Shown in pieces: positions 33,738 through 42,471 of a stretch of 64,000 nucleotides of DNA. Position 1 is the first letter of the stretch; the number at the start of each line of letters is the position of its first letter. The position numbers and the translations under genes are program-made. Below the pieces are notes generated by a model. The model was not told where the DNA came from and made no database searches. It saw nothing but the letters and a program-made list of their open reading frames with translations. The DNA is from Dyella_B humi. GTDB taxonomy: Bacteria > Pseudomonadota > Gammaproteobacteria > Xanthomonadales > Rhodanobacteraceae. The stretch spans positions 1,984,001-2,048,000 of the forward strand of contig NZ_JADIKI010000023.1 of assembly GCF_044904605.1 (NCBI RefSeq), in the 5' to 3' direction.

Positions 33738-35236
33738 ATCGCAAACCGAACCTGTCGTTCTGGCAGATATGGAACATGTGCTTCGGTTTCCTGGGCATCC
33801 AGTTTGCCTTTGCACTGCAGAACGCCAACGTCAGCCGCATCTTCCAGACGCTAGGTGCAAGCGTGGCGGACATTCCCATGTTGTGGATCGCCGCACCGCT
33901 CACCGGGCTGATCGTGCAACCGCTGATAGGTTATGCCTCCGACCGCACCTGGGGACGATTGGGACGTCGTCGTCCTTATTTTCTTGCCGGAGCCGTGCTG
34001 GCGACGCTGGGTTTGCTGTGGATGCCCAACTCGGGCGCGCTGTGGATCGCCGCGGTGCTGCTATGGGTGATGGACGCATCGATCAACGTGTCGATGGAAC
34101 CATTCCGCGCCTTCGTCGGCGACCAGTTGCCGACTGGGCAACGGCCGCTGGGTTATGCGATGCAGAGTTTCTTCATCGGCCTGGGCGCGGTGGTGGCGTC
34201 GCTGTTGCCTTATCTGCTGGCTCATCTTGGCGTAAGCAATACCGCCGGGGCCGAAGGTATTCCCGATACGGTGCGTGATGCGTTTTACATCGGTGGTGTG
34301 GTGCTGCTTGGATCGGTGCTGTGGACGGTGCTTTCTACGCGCGAATATCCACCGGACCAACTTCGTCTGTTTGCCGATGCAGTAGCGCCTGAGCCCATCG
34401 AAGTGGAGCGCCCCAACGCAGCCCGTTACGGATTGCTCTGGTTGGCGGCGGCATTGCTCTGTGCGTGGCTGGTGCACGCCTATCATCTGGAGCACGAGCT
34501 GTACCTGCTGGCCGGAGGGCTTGCAGCATTCGGTTTTTCGCAGTTGTGGCTGAGCGCGGGACGCGGCGGCGGCATGTTCACGCAGGTAATGACCGATCTT
34601 CACAACATGCCACCTGCAATGCGTCGCCTTGCGCTGGTGCAGTTCTTCTCTTGGTTCGCGATGTTCGCGATGTGGATCTACACCACCGCGGGTGTGGCGC
34701 AGGTGCACTTCGGCAGCAGCGATCCGCACTCGGAGGCATACAACAACGGCGCCAACTGGGTGGGCGTGCTGTTTGGTGCCTACAACGGTTTCGCGGCGGT
34801 GGCCGCCTTGGTGATTCCGCTGATGGTGCGCCGCTGGGGTTTGCGAATCAGCCATCTAGTCAACTTGTGGCTGGGTGGCACCGGACTGGTTTCGTTCCTG
34901 CTGATTCGCGATCCGATATGGCTGCTGCTGCCGATGGTGGGCGTGGGCTTCACCTGGGCGTCGATCCTCTCACTGCCGTACGCGATGCTGTCGGACAACC
35001 TGCCGGCGGAGAAGATGGGCGTGTACATGGGCATCTTCAATTTCTTCGTGGTGATTCCGCAGCTGCTCGCCGCCAGTGTGCTCGGCGTGCTGTTACGTGT
35101 GTTCTTCCATGGGCAGCCGATCTATGCGCTGCTGCTGGGCGGGGTGAGTCTGTTGGTGGCCGGGTTGACGGTGTTGCGGGTGAGTGAGCCGGCGGTTGCG
35201 GGATCGCTCAGTCCTTCGGAGAGAGGGGCTGGGTGA
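33734..35236 (+). CDS. MFS sugar transporter, GPH/SUT-like
   Basis: A 500-residue inner-membrane protein with twelve predicted helices. It has the major-facilitator signature PLIGYASDRTWGRLGRRRPYFLAGA after helix 2 and ASINVSMEPFRAFVGDQLP in helix 4, as in maltose/sucrose carriers of the glycoside-pentoside-hexuronide type (xanthomonad MalY-like). It would carry the di- or oligosaccharide freed in the periplasm into the cytoplasm for the GH13 alpha-glucosidase. The start overlaps the upstream glycosidase stop. The last ten codons (SLSPSERGAG) and the stop TGA come from a degenerate family A repeat. Confidence 0.92.
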   Translation: MNRKPNLSFWQIWNMCFGFLGIQFAFALQNANVSRIFQTLGASVADIPMLWIAAPLTGLIVQPLIGYASDRTWGRLGRRRPYFLAGAVLATLGLLWMPNSGALWIAAVLLWVMDASINVSMEPFRAFVGDQLPTGQRPLGYAMQSFFIGLGAVVASLLPYLLAHLGVSNTAGAEGIPDTVRDAFYIGGVVLLGSVLWTVLSTREYPPDQLRLFADAVAPEPIEVERPNAARYGLLWLAAALLCAWLVHAYHLEHELYLLAGGLAAFGFSQLWLSAGRGGGMFTQVMTDLHNMPPAMRRLALVQFFSWFAMFAMWIYTTAGVAQVHFGSSDPHSEAYNNGANWVGVLFGAYNGFAAVAALVIPLMVRRWGLRISHLVNLWLGGTGLVSFLLIRDPIWLLLPMVGVGFTWASILSLPYAMLSDNLPAEKMGVYMGIFNFFVVIPQLLAASVLGVLLRVFFHGQPIYALLLGGVSLLVAGLTVLRVSEPAVAGSLSPSERGAG

Positions 35237-35240
35237 GTGG
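35212..35240. repeat. Degenerate family A unit at the MFS gene end
   Basis: AGTCCTTCGGAGAGAGGGGC followed by TGGGTGAG is a decayed copy of CCCTTCGGGGAGAGGG-TTGGGGTGAGGGG. It encodes the C-terminus and stop codon of the MFS protein. Confidence 0.6.
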
Positions 35241-35246
35241 CGAACC

Positions 35247-35331
35247 GTAGTGGGTGGTGAGCGTATGCGAACCCCAGCGCTGCCATGCATGTCGTGATGT
35301 TGGCGTTCGGCTGCGCCTCACCCCAACCTAC
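35247..35331. repeat. Family D doublet, GTAG-GGGT-GGTGAGCG...CCTCACCCCAACCTAC
   Basis: Inverted element of 85 bp between the convergent MFS and sigma-factor genes. Its right arm overlaps the sigma gene end: the terminal CTAC supplies the TAG stop codon of that gene. Confidence 0.75.
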
Positions 35332-36611
35332 GATTGACGTGCGGCATCTGCACTGGCGGCGGCGCGTTGTTGAAGGAACTGCTTCTCCCGCACATTGCGC
35401 GCCATGGATGCGGCGCGTTCAAACTCCTCGCGCGCTTCTGTGTGGCGTTCCAAACGACTTAGCAAATCGCCGCGCACGCTAGGCAACAAATGGTAATTGC
35501 GCAGCAATGGCTCATCCGCCAGCGTATCGACTAGTGCGAGGCCTGCTGCAGGTCCCGAAGCCATTGCCACCGCCACCGCGCGATTGAGTTCCACCACCGG
35601 CGACGGCAGTACCTGCGTCAGTTCGGCATAGAGAGCGGCGATACGCGGCCAGTCGGTGACTTCTGCGGTGCGCGCACGTGCGTGACAGGCGGCAATGGCG
35701 GCTTGCAGTGCATAGGGACCGCGTGCGCCGCCCAGTTTTTCCGCGTGTTCCAATGCGGCCAGGCCACGACGGATAAGTAGCGGATCCCAGCGACTGCGAT
35801 CCTGATCCGGCAGCAGGATCGGCTCGCCGTTAGGTGTGGTGCGTGCGCGGAGGCGCGATGCCTGGATCTCCATCAAGGCCATCAAACCCAGCACTTCCGG
35901 TTCCCGCGGCGCGAGGCCGGCCAGCACGCGGCCAACACGCATCGCCTCGTTGCACAGCTCCGGACGAATCCAGTCGTCGCCCGACGTGGCCGCGTAGCCT
36001 TCGTTGAAAATCAGGTAGATCACTTCGAGCACGGAGGCGAGCCGTTCGTCGCGCTCTTCGCCGCGCGGCACTTCGAAAGGAATGTGCTTTTCCGACAAGG
36101 TGCGCTTGGCGCGCACGATGCGCTGCGAGATGGTCGGCTCCGGTACGAGGAACGCGCGCGCGATTTCGTCCGTGGTCAGGCCGCCGAGCAGGCGCAGGGT
36201 GAGCGCCGCGCGCGCCTCGGCGGAAAGCACCGGATGGCAGGCGGTGAAGATCAGCCTGAGCAGGTCGTCGCCGATGTCGTCGTCGAGCATGGTTTCCAGC
36301 TCCGACTTGCCGTCCCCGGCTTCGCCTTCCGATTCGTAGGCGAGGGCTTCATGCTTGCGCTCGATCAGCTTTTTTCGTCGCAGCTGGTCGATGGCGCGAT
36401 GCTTGGCGGCGGTCATCAGCCACGCGCCGGGGTTGTCCGGCACGCCGCTTTCCGGCCAGCGCTCGAGCGCGGTCACCAGTGCATCCTGCGCCAATTCCTC
36501 GGCCAGCCCCACGTCGCGCACCATGCGCGCGAGGCCGGCAATGAGCCGTGCCGATTCGATGCGCCATACCGCTTCGATCGTGCGATGGATGTCGGTGACC
36601 GTCATGGTCAC
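35328..36611 (-). CDS. ECF42-type RNA polymerase sigma factor
   Basis: A 427-residue extracytoplasmic-function sigma factor with a long C-terminal extension. Region 2 is RIESARLIAGLARMVRDVGLAEELAQDALVTALERWP plus DNPGAWLMTAAKHRAIDQLRR. Region 4 is LTLRLLGGLTTDEIARAFLVPEPTISQRIVRAKRTL. After about residue 190 comes the helical (DUF6596/TPR-like) tail typical of ECF42, ending in repeats such as EFERAASMARNVREKQFL. The tail is thought to replace an anti-sigma factor. YCII/DGPF and VOC genes directly upstream are the standard ECF42 partners. Confidence 0.92.
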   Translation of the reverse strand: MTMTVTDIHRTIEAVWRIESARLIAGLARMVRDVGLAEELAQDALVTALERWPESGVPDNPGAWLMTAAKHRAIDQLRRKKLIERKHEALAYESEGEAGDGKSELETMLDDDIGDDLLRLIFTACHPVLSAEARAALTLRLLGGLTTDEIARAFLVPEPTISQRIVRAKRTLSEKHIPFEVPRGEERDERLASVLEVIYLIFNEGYAATSGDDWIRPELCNEAMRVGRVLAGLAPREPEVLGLMALMEIQASRLRARTTPNGEPILLPDQDRSRWDPLLIRRGLAALEHAEKLGGARGPYALQAAIAACHARARTAEVTDWPRIAALYAELTQVLPSPVVELNRAVAVAMASGPAAGLALVDTLADEPLLRNYHLLPSVRGDLLSRLERHTEAREEFERAASMARNVREKQFLQQRAAASADAARQS

Positions 36612-36657
36612 CGATCACAGCACTTGCATCGCTCCGGCGCAAGTTCATGGTCTTGCA

Positions 36658-37071
36658 TCAAGCGGCCGAGTGCCGCGGATCTTCGAAGCCTTCGGCAGTC
36701 TTGCGAACTTCAGGTGGAAAATCCGTCATCTCGAACACCTGGCGAATCTCGATGGTGTCGCCGGGGTTGAGCGGACAACGCGAAGCCCAGGCCACGGCTT
36801 CCTCACGCGAGCCCACGTCGATCATCCAATAGCCGCCCACCACTTCCTTGCTTTCGGTGAAGGGGCCGTCGACGATTTTCGGCTTGCCATCGACCGAACT
36901 GACGCGCACGCCAGCCGAAGGCGGGTGCAGGCCGTCCAGCGCCAACAGCACGCCGGCTTCCTGCAGCGACTTGTTGAAACGCATCATCTTTTCCACCGCC
37001 TCGGCGCTTGGCCTGGCATCGGACGCCGCATCGCGGTAGCCGGCGGGCAACATCAGCATCATGTAACGCAT
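36658..37071 (-). CDS. YCII-related DGPF-domain protein
   Basis: A 137-residue protein with the defining DGPF motif in KIVDGPFTESKEVVGGYWMIDV, and the conserved N-terminal MRYMMLMLPAG. These dimeric ferredoxin-like proteins are near-constant partners of ECF42 sigma factors. A sensor or modifying role is suspected for the family but not proven. It lies 46 bases upstream of the sigma gene on the same strand. Confidence 0.92.
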   Translation of the reverse strand: MRYMMLMLPAGYRDAASDARPSAEAVEKMMRFNKSLQEAGVLLALDGLHPPSAGVRVSSVDGKPKIVDGPFTESKEVVGGYWMIDVGSREEAVAWASRCPLNPGDTIEIRQVFEMTDFPPEVRKTAEGFEDPRHSAA

Positions 37072-37083
37072 GGCGCGTTCTCC

Positions 37084-37497
37084 TTATTGTTCCGACGGAA
37101 TGATCACCATCCAGCTGATGCCGAAACGGTCGACCACCATGCCGAAATAGGGCGAGAAAAAGGTCTGGCCCAGCGGGGCATGCACGTTGCCGCCATCGGC
37201 AAGCGCGTTGAATGCACGATCGGCTTCATCTTTGGTCTTCACGGTAAGCGATAGCGAAAAACCTTGGAACTTCGTATTCGTGTTGACGCAATCGTCAGAC
37301 GCCATCAGCACGGTGTCGCCAAGGGTGAAGTTGCTGTACATGATGTGCTCGCCATTGGCGTCCGAGCCGGGGCCATCGCTCGGCGGGGCTTCTTTGTAAC
37401 GCATCTTCGCGTTCACCTTGGCGCCGAGATGCTTTTCGTAATAACCAAGGGCTTCTTCGCAGCGGCCGCTGAAGAACAGGTAGGGCTGGACGTACAT
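37084..37497 (-). CDS. VOC-family (PhnB-like) protein
   Basis: A 137-residue vicinal-oxygen-chelate protein. The start MYVQPYLFFSGRCEEALGYYEKHLGAKV and the end PYFGMVVDRFGISWMV(I)I are those of the PhnB/3-demethylubiquinone-methyltransferase-like group. It is 12 bases from the DGPF gene and part of the ECF42 module. Its reaction is unknown. Confidence 0.9.
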   Translation of the reverse strand: MYVQPYLFFSGRCEEALGYYEKHLGAKVNAKMRYKEAPPSDGPGSDANGEHIMYSNFTLGDTVLMASDDCVNTNTKFQGFSLSLTVKTKDEADRAFNALADGGNVHAPLGQTFFSPYFGMVVDRFGISWMVIIPSEQ

Positions 37498-37570
37498 GGT
37501 GTTTTCTCCGTGGTTTGAATGAGCTTTTCGGATAAGCGACGAAGCAGACGGAACGAAATCGACACGATGT

Positions 37571-37649
37571 CGTCGCCCCGCCGCAAGCCGGAGCCCAGTG
37601 ACGGTGGAGCCGTGAAAGACAACAGGCCCCGGCTTGCGCCAGGGCGACG
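37571..37649. repeat. Family G inverted repeat, CGTCGCCCCGCCGCAAGCCGG
   Basis: The left unit CGTCGCCCCGCCGCAAGCCGG and the right inverse unit CCGGCTTGCGCCAGGGCGACG are spaced by about 36 bases. It lies directly after the LacI gene stop and may act as its 3' end. Confidence 0.8.
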
Positions 37650-37652
37650 GGT

Positions 37653-38693
37653 TCAGGGGGGACCGTACTGACTGGACCGCCGTACCACCAGCTTCACCGG
37701 CAGCAGGTGCGTTTCCACCGGTTCGCGGCGGATCAGGCTCAACAGGTTGTCGACCAGGGTTTCGCCGGCGAGCTTGGTGTCCTGCAGTACGGTGGTCAGC
37801 GGCGGGTTGAGGAAGCGGGCCATCGGAATGTCGTCGAAGCCTGCCAACGCAACCTGCTCGGGCACCTTGATGTTGCGGTCGGCCAACGCACGCATCGCAC
37901 CGATGGCGATCAGGTCGCTGGCGGCGAACACGGCGTCGAATGGAACGTCGCGCTGGAGCAGCGTCTCGGCCGCGTCGTAGCCGGCTTGCTCGGTGCTTTC
38001 GATAGCGTCCACTTGCAGGGCGGGGTCAGCCTGTACACCAGCTTCCCGTAGGGTGGAGACGTAGCCGCGATAGCGGTCGAAGAATTCGGGATAGTGGCTG
38101 GAAGCGTCACCCAGGAAGGCGATGCGCCGGCAGCCTTGTTCGAGCAGATGGGCCGCTACCGCCTGCCCGCCCTGGAAGTTGTCGCAGCCGATGGAGACGT
38201 CCGGCTGGTCTGGCAGCACCGCGCCCCAGCGCACCGAACGCGTGCCTTGCGCGGCCAGCTTCTGCAGTTTGTCGCGGTAGGCCAGATAGTCGCCATAACC
38301 CAGCAGGATGATGCCGTCGGCCTTCTTGGTATCGGCGTAATCCGCGTGCCAGTCGTCGGATAGCTGCTGGAACGAGATCAACAGGTCGTAGCCGCGCAGA
38401 GCGCAAGCGCGAGTGATCGAGCCCAGCATCGACAGGAAGAAAGGGTTGATGTGCGAGTCGTCGGCGGTGGGATCCTCGAACAGCAGCAGCGCCAGCGTGC
38501 CTGAGTGCTGCGAGCGCAGGTTCGAGGCGTTTTTATCCACCTTGTAGTTGAGCTGGTCGGCCGCAGCCTTGATGCGTTGTCGCGTCTCCTCGCTGACCAG
38601 CGGGCTGCCGCGCAAGGCACGTGAAACCGTGGACTGTGAGACCCCAGTCAGATGGGCAATGTCGAAGGAAGTAGGTTTCCCTTTGGTGTGCAC
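37653..38693 (-). CDS. LacI-family transcriptional regulator
   Basis: A 346-residue repressor. The helix-turn-helix is TSFDIAHLTGVSQSTVSRALRGSPLVSEETRQRI, followed by the hinge KVDKNASNLRSQHSGTLALL and a sugar-binding domain with AGFDDIPMARFLNPPLTTV near the end. It is the only LacI regulator in the window and the best candidate for the operator sites of the carbohydrate locus. I prefer the GTG at 38693 (MHTKGKPTSF), which starts right at the HTH; ATG at 38744 or 38804 would add a tail that homologues usually lack. Confidence 0.88.
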   Translation of the reverse strand: MHTKGKPTSFDIAHLTGVSQSTVSRALRGSPLVSEETRQRIKAAADQLNYKVDKNASNLRSQHSGTLALLLFEDPTADDSHINPFFLSMLGSITRACALRGYDLLISFQQLSDDWHADYADTKKADGIILLGYGDYLAYRDKLQKLAAQGTRSVRWGAVLPDQPDVSIGCDNFQGGQAVAAHLLEQGCRRIAFLGDASSHYPEFFDRYRGYVSTLREAGVQADPALQVDAIESTEQAGYDAAETLLQRDVPFDAVFAASDLIAIGAMRALADRNIKVPEQVALAGFDDIPMARFLNPPLTTVLQDTKLAGETLVDNLLSLIRREPVETHLLPVKLVVRRSSQYGPP

Positions 38694-38810
38694 TGCGGAC
38701 AACTCTTGGTGGCCGGCGGGCGGTGGCCGGTCTCGTAACGGCATCCTAACGGTTGCGTCGGCGCATGTCCTGACGCGGGGCAAGAAAAACCCCGGATAAC
38801 ACATCCCAGA

Positions 38811-38853
38811 TAAGAAAAGGCCCCGCGAACTTTAGGGGGAAGTTCGCGGGGCC
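38811..38853 (-). terminator. Strong terminator for polA
   Basis: GGCCCCGCGAACTT, seven bases, AAGTTCGCGGGGCC: a perfect 14-bp stem. On the minus strand TTTTCTT follows. Confidence 0.85.
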
Positions 38854-39030
38854 GGGGAATCGGAGACCCAGGGGAGAGGTCCGACTCCGGGTGGCGACCC
38901 AGGGAGGTGGGTCGCCGGGGGATGCCGTTGCGTGCATCCGTAGAGTTAGAACGCAGCAGCGGTCAAAAAGTTCACTAGAGAGTGCAGAAATACTTGCGTG
39001 GTCAGCAGGGATTCATGGATTGAGGCGCCA
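38854..39030. other. Structured polA 3' region, no gene
   Basis: Between the polA stop and its terminator there is a second hairpin, GGCGACCC-AGGGAGGT-GGGTCGCC (38893-38916), with GC-rich flanks. I see no coding frame. Together with 38694-38810, which should hold the LacI promoter, this makes a 337-base gene-free stretch. Confidence 0.55.
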
Positions 39031-41778
39031 TCAGTGCGCCTCATCCCAGTTCTTACCCACGCCCACATCCACGACCAGCGGAACCTGCAGTTCCGCTGCG
39101 CCAGACATGTGCTGGCGGATCGTATCGCGCACGGTGTCGACGGTGTCGGCTCGGATTTCGAACACCAGTTCATCGTGCACCTGCATCAACATGTGCGCGT
39201 CGTCGCGATCCTTCAACCAGGCGGCCACGGCAATCATCGCGCGCTTGATGATGTCGGCAGCGGTGCCCTGCATCGGCGCGTTCACTGCGGCGCGTTCGGC
39301 GCCGGCGCGGAAGGCTTGGTTGCGCGACTTCAGGTTCTCCAGATAAAGGCGCCGGCCGAACAAGGTTTCAACGTAACCGTCGCGATGCGCGCGTTCGCGC
39401 GTGGCTTCCATGAAGGCGTGCACGCCGGGATAACGCGAGAAATAACGCGCCATGTAGTCGCTGGCTTCGCCACGGTCGATACCGAGCTGGCGCGCGAGGC
39501 CGAAGGCGCTCATGCCGTACATCAGGCCGAAGTTGATCGCCTTGGCGGCGCGGCGCTGGTTGCTAGTAACGGCTTCAGGTTCGAGGCCGAATACTTCCGC
39601 CGCGGTGGCGCGGTGGATGTCACCGCCCTCGTGGAATGCGCGCAATAGACCTTCGTCGCCTGACAGATGCGCCATGATGCGCAACTCGATCTGCGAATAG
39701 TCTGCCGCCATCACTAGCCAGCCTTCCGGCGCAATGAAAGCCTGGCGGATGCGCCGGCCTTCCTCAGTCCGCACGGGGATGTTCTGCAGGTTCGGATCGG
39801 TGGACGAAATGCGTCCCGTCGCCACCGCGCCCTGGTGATAGCTGGTGTGCACGCGGCCAGTGCGTGGATTGACGATCTCGGCAAGCTTTTCCGTATAAGT
39901 GGAACGCAGCTTGGCCAGGCCGCGGTAATCGAGGATCAAACGCGGCAGCGCGTGTTCCTCGGCAATCGCCTCGAGCGCTTCTTCGTTGGTAGAAGGTTGG
40001 CCGGTGGGCGTTTTCAGCTTCGCCGGCAGGCCGAGTTCGTCGAACAGGATTGCCTGCAATTGCTTGGGCGAATCGAGATTAAAGTCGCGACCGGCCGACT
40101 TCCATGCTTCCTGTTGCAGCTCATGCATGCGCTTGCCGAGATGCTGGCTCTGCTTGCGCAGTTCGTTCACATCGATCAGTACGCCGCGCTGCTCCATGCT
40201 GGCCAGCACGGGCACCAGCGGTATTTCGATGTCTTCGTAGACCTTGCGCAGCTTCGGCTCACCTTCCAGTTGGGGCCACAGCGCATGATGCAGGCGTAGG
40301 GTGATGTCGGCATCTTCGGCGGCGTAGCGGCAGGCGGTATCCAGGTCCACTTGCGAGAACGAAATCTGCTTGGCGCCCTTGCCAGCGACTTCTTCGTATT
40401 TCACCGTGTCGTAGCCCAGGTATTTCTTCGCCAGCGAATCCATGTCGTGCCGCGTTGCAGTGGCGTTCCACACGTAGGATTCGAGCATGGTGTCGTGTGC
40501 CAGGCCCTGCACGACGATGCCGTAATGCGACAGGATGTTCATGTCGTACTTGGCGTGCTGGCCGACTTTCGGCCGCCTGGGATCTTCAAGGATCGGCTTG
40601 AGCGCGGCGAGCACCTTGTCGCGTGGCAATTGCGCGGGTGCGCCAGGATAGTCGTGTGCGAGCGGGATGTAACAGGCGTAACCAGGTTGCACGGAAAAAC
40701 TGATGCCGACCACGTCCGCCCGCATCGCATCGAGGCTGGTGGTTTCGGTATCGAAGGCGATCAGCGGCGCGTCGTGCAGCCGCGCGAGCCATGCATCAAA
40801 TTGTGCTTGCGTGGTGACGAGTTCGTACTGACCTTGCGCGGCGAGGTCAACGGACGGTTTGGAGGTATCGATGCGCGCAGGCTCGACCACCACTGGCGCC
40901 GTGGCGGGCGAAGGTGTCGTGACGACTTCCGCGGTGGCGCTGTCCAGTTCCTTTAGCGCGGCCTTGAATTCATAGCGCGTATACAACTCGCGCAGTGCTT
41001 CGATGTCGCGCTCGCGCAAGGCGAGCTGTTGTACGGTGAAGTCCAATGGCACGTCGATCTTGATCGTCACCAATTGGCGCGACAACGGCAACGCAGGCAG
41101 CGCTTCGCGCAGGTATTCGCCGATCTTGCCGCCGACCTTGTCGGCATGGGCCATTACGCCGTCGAGTGAGCCGTATTCGGCCAGCCATTTCGCGGCGGTC
41201 TTGGGGCCGCACTTGGGGACGCCGGGTACGTTGTCGACGGTGTCGCCGGTGAGGCTCAGGAAGTCGATGATCTGCTCAGGCTTTACGCCGAACTTCTCCA
41301 TCACGGCGGCGCTGTCCATGGTGGTGTTGGTCATCGTGTTGACCAGCGTGATGCCTGGGCGCACCAGCTGTGCCAGATCTTTGTCGCCGGTGGAAATCAA
41401 CACGTCGACGCCGTGTTCGTGCGCCTGCGTGGCGAGCGTGCCGATCACGTCATCCGCCTCCACGCCGCTGACGCGCAGGATCGGAAAGCCCAGTGCGCCG
41501 ACGATTTGCAACATCGGCTCGATCTGCGCGCGCAGGTCATCGGGCATCGGCGGGCGGTTCGCCTTGTACTTCTCGTACAGCACATTGCGGAAGGTTGGGC
41601 CGGAGGCGTCGCTGACGAACGCCACGTAATCGGGTTTCGCCTTCAGTGTCGTGCGAAGCATGTTGACCACGCCGAACAATGCGCCGGTGGGTTCGCCCTG
41701 CGCATTGCTGAGAGGCGGCAGCGCGTGGAAGGCACGATAGAGATACGACGAGCCGTCGATGAGCGTGAGGTTTGGCAT
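39031..41778 (-). CDS. polA: DNA polymerase I
   Basis: A 915-residue three-domain polymerase. The 5'-3' exonuclease begins LTLIDGSSYLYRAFHALPPL, with VSGVEADDVIGTLA and TGDKDLAQLV. The 3'-5' exonuclease has its catalytic DxE in IAFDTETTSLDAM, so proofreading looks intact. The polymerase domain has ISSTDPNLQNIPVRTEEGRR, VMAADYSQIELRIMAHLSGD, RRAAKAINFGLMYGM and LMQVHDELVFEI. Divergent from the DUF2782 gene, with a family F repeat in the shared upstream region, and followed by a perfect terminator. Confidence 0.98.
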   Translation of the reverse strand: MPNLTLIDGSSYLYRAFHALPPLSNAQGEPTGALFGVVNMLRTTLKAKPDYVAFVSDASGPTFRNVLYEKYKANRPPMPDDLRAQIEPMLQIVGALGFPILRVSGVEADDVIGTLATQAHEHGVDVLISTGDKDLAQLVRPGITLVNTMTNTTMDSAAVMEKFGVKPEQIIDFLSLTGDTVDNVPGVPKCGPKTAAKWLAEYGSLDGVMAHADKVGGKIGEYLREALPALPLSRQLVTIKIDVPLDFTVQQLALRERDIEALRELYTRYEFKAALKELDSATAEVVTTPSPATAPVVVEPARIDTSKPSVDLAAQGQYELVTTQAQFDAWLARLHDAPLIAFDTETTSLDAMRADVVGISFSVQPGYACYIPLAHDYPGAPAQLPRDKVLAALKPILEDPRRPKVGQHAKYDMNILSHYGIVVQGLAHDTMLESYVWNATATRHDMDSLAKKYLGYDTVKYEEVAGKGAKQISFSQVDLDTACRYAAEDADITLRLHHALWPQLEGEPKLRKVYEDIEIPLVPVLASMEQRGVLIDVNELRKQSQHLGKRMHELQQEAWKSAGRDFNLDSPKQLQAILFDELGLPAKLKTPTGQPSTNEEALEAIAEEHALPRLILDYRGLAKLRSTYTEKLAEIVNPRTGRVHTSYHQGAVATGRISSTDPNLQNIPVRTEEGRRIRQAFIAPEGWLVMAADYSQIELRIMAHLSGDEGLLRAFHEGGDIHRATAAEVFGLEPEAVTSNQRRAAKAINFGLMYGMSAFGLARQLGIDRGEASDYMARYFSRYPGVHAFMEATRERAHRDGYVETLFGRRLYLENLKSRNQAFRAGAERAAVNAPMQGTAADIIKRAMIAVAAWLKDRDDAHMLMQVHDELVFEIRADTVDTVRDTIRQHMSGAAELQVPLVVDVGVGKNWDEAH

Positions 41779-41790
41779 GCCTTTGATTCT

Positions 41791-41889
41791 ATCGGGAATC
41801 GTAAATCGAGAATCGTAAATAAGTGGGGAGCGGCCATCCGCGAGCTTGCGACACCCCGCTTCGACGATTCACGATTTACGATTCCCGAG
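41791..41889. repeat. Family F inverted repeat, TCGGGAATCGTAAATCG
   Basis: The left arm carries GGGAATCGTAAATCGAGAATC and the right arm its inverse with one change, so the 99-bp element can fold as one long hairpin. It sits in the divergent promoter region of polA and the DUF2782 gene, 12 bases from the polA start codon. Confidence 0.85.
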
Positions 41890-41928
41890 ATTGGTATGCT
41901 TGCCATCCCCGATGAGGTGTCCCCAACC

Positions 41929-42462
41929 ATGAAACATGCCGCCTGCTTGCTCGCCCTTTCGCTTCTGGCCACCTCGTCGGCTTTCGCGCAGACATCGTCC
42001 TCATCGTCGGCCACGCCTCATTTCGCACCTGCACCGCCGCCGCCCGGCATGAACGATCCAGGTGTGAATCCGGCCAAGGAGCCCGCTGCGGCGAGCACCA
42101 GTAGCCGGCCGGTTTCGAGCCCTGCGGAGATGGAACCCAGCCACTTGCCCGGCAAGCCGATTCCGGTGCCGAAAGTTGCAGGCGTGCCGGCCGGCCGTGA
42201 CGCCAATGGCCAGCCGCCGCCGGATGTGAGGGTGCGTCAGGAAGGCGAGAACACTATCCAGGAATACCGCCAGAACGGCCGCGTCTACATGGTGGTGGTC
42301 ACGCCCAAGCACGGCCTGCAGCAAATCTACAACGTGGACCCGGACGGCCACATGCTGGATCCGAACGGCCAGCCGCCGGTGAAGCCGGTGATGTACAAGG
42401 TGATGGAGTGGGGCAACACCAAGCCGGCGTCTGCATCGTCCACGGAAGATAACGGGCAGTGA
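41929..42462 (+). CDS. DUF2782 secreted protein
   Basis: A 177-residue protein with signal peptide (MKHAACLLALSLLATSSAFA), a Pro/Ser-rich middle (HFAPAPPPPGMNDPG), and a C-terminal domain DVRVRQEGENTIQEYRQNGRVYMVVVTP followed by YNVDPDGHMLDPNGQPPV and YKVMEWG. This is the DUF2782 pattern found beside polA in Xanthomonadales. Function unknown; an envelope location is likely. An alternative start at 41896 would lengthen the N-terminus by 11 residues. Confidence 0.85.
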   Translation: MKHAACLLALSLLATSSAFAQTSSSSSATPHFAPAPPPPGMNDPGVNPAKEPAAASTSSRPVSSPAEMEPSHLPGKPIPVPKVAGVPAGRDANGQPPPDVRVRQEGENTIQEYRQNGRVYMVVVTPKHGLQQIYNVDPDGHMLDPNGQPPVKPVMYKVMEWGNTKPASASSTEDNGQ

Positions 42463-42471
42463 TGTGATGGC

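Noticed and set aside
38850..38920. GC-rich folded tract as a possible tRNA
   Set aside because: No T-loop GTTCGA-type motif or anticodon arm; the symmetry is explained by simple hairpins.
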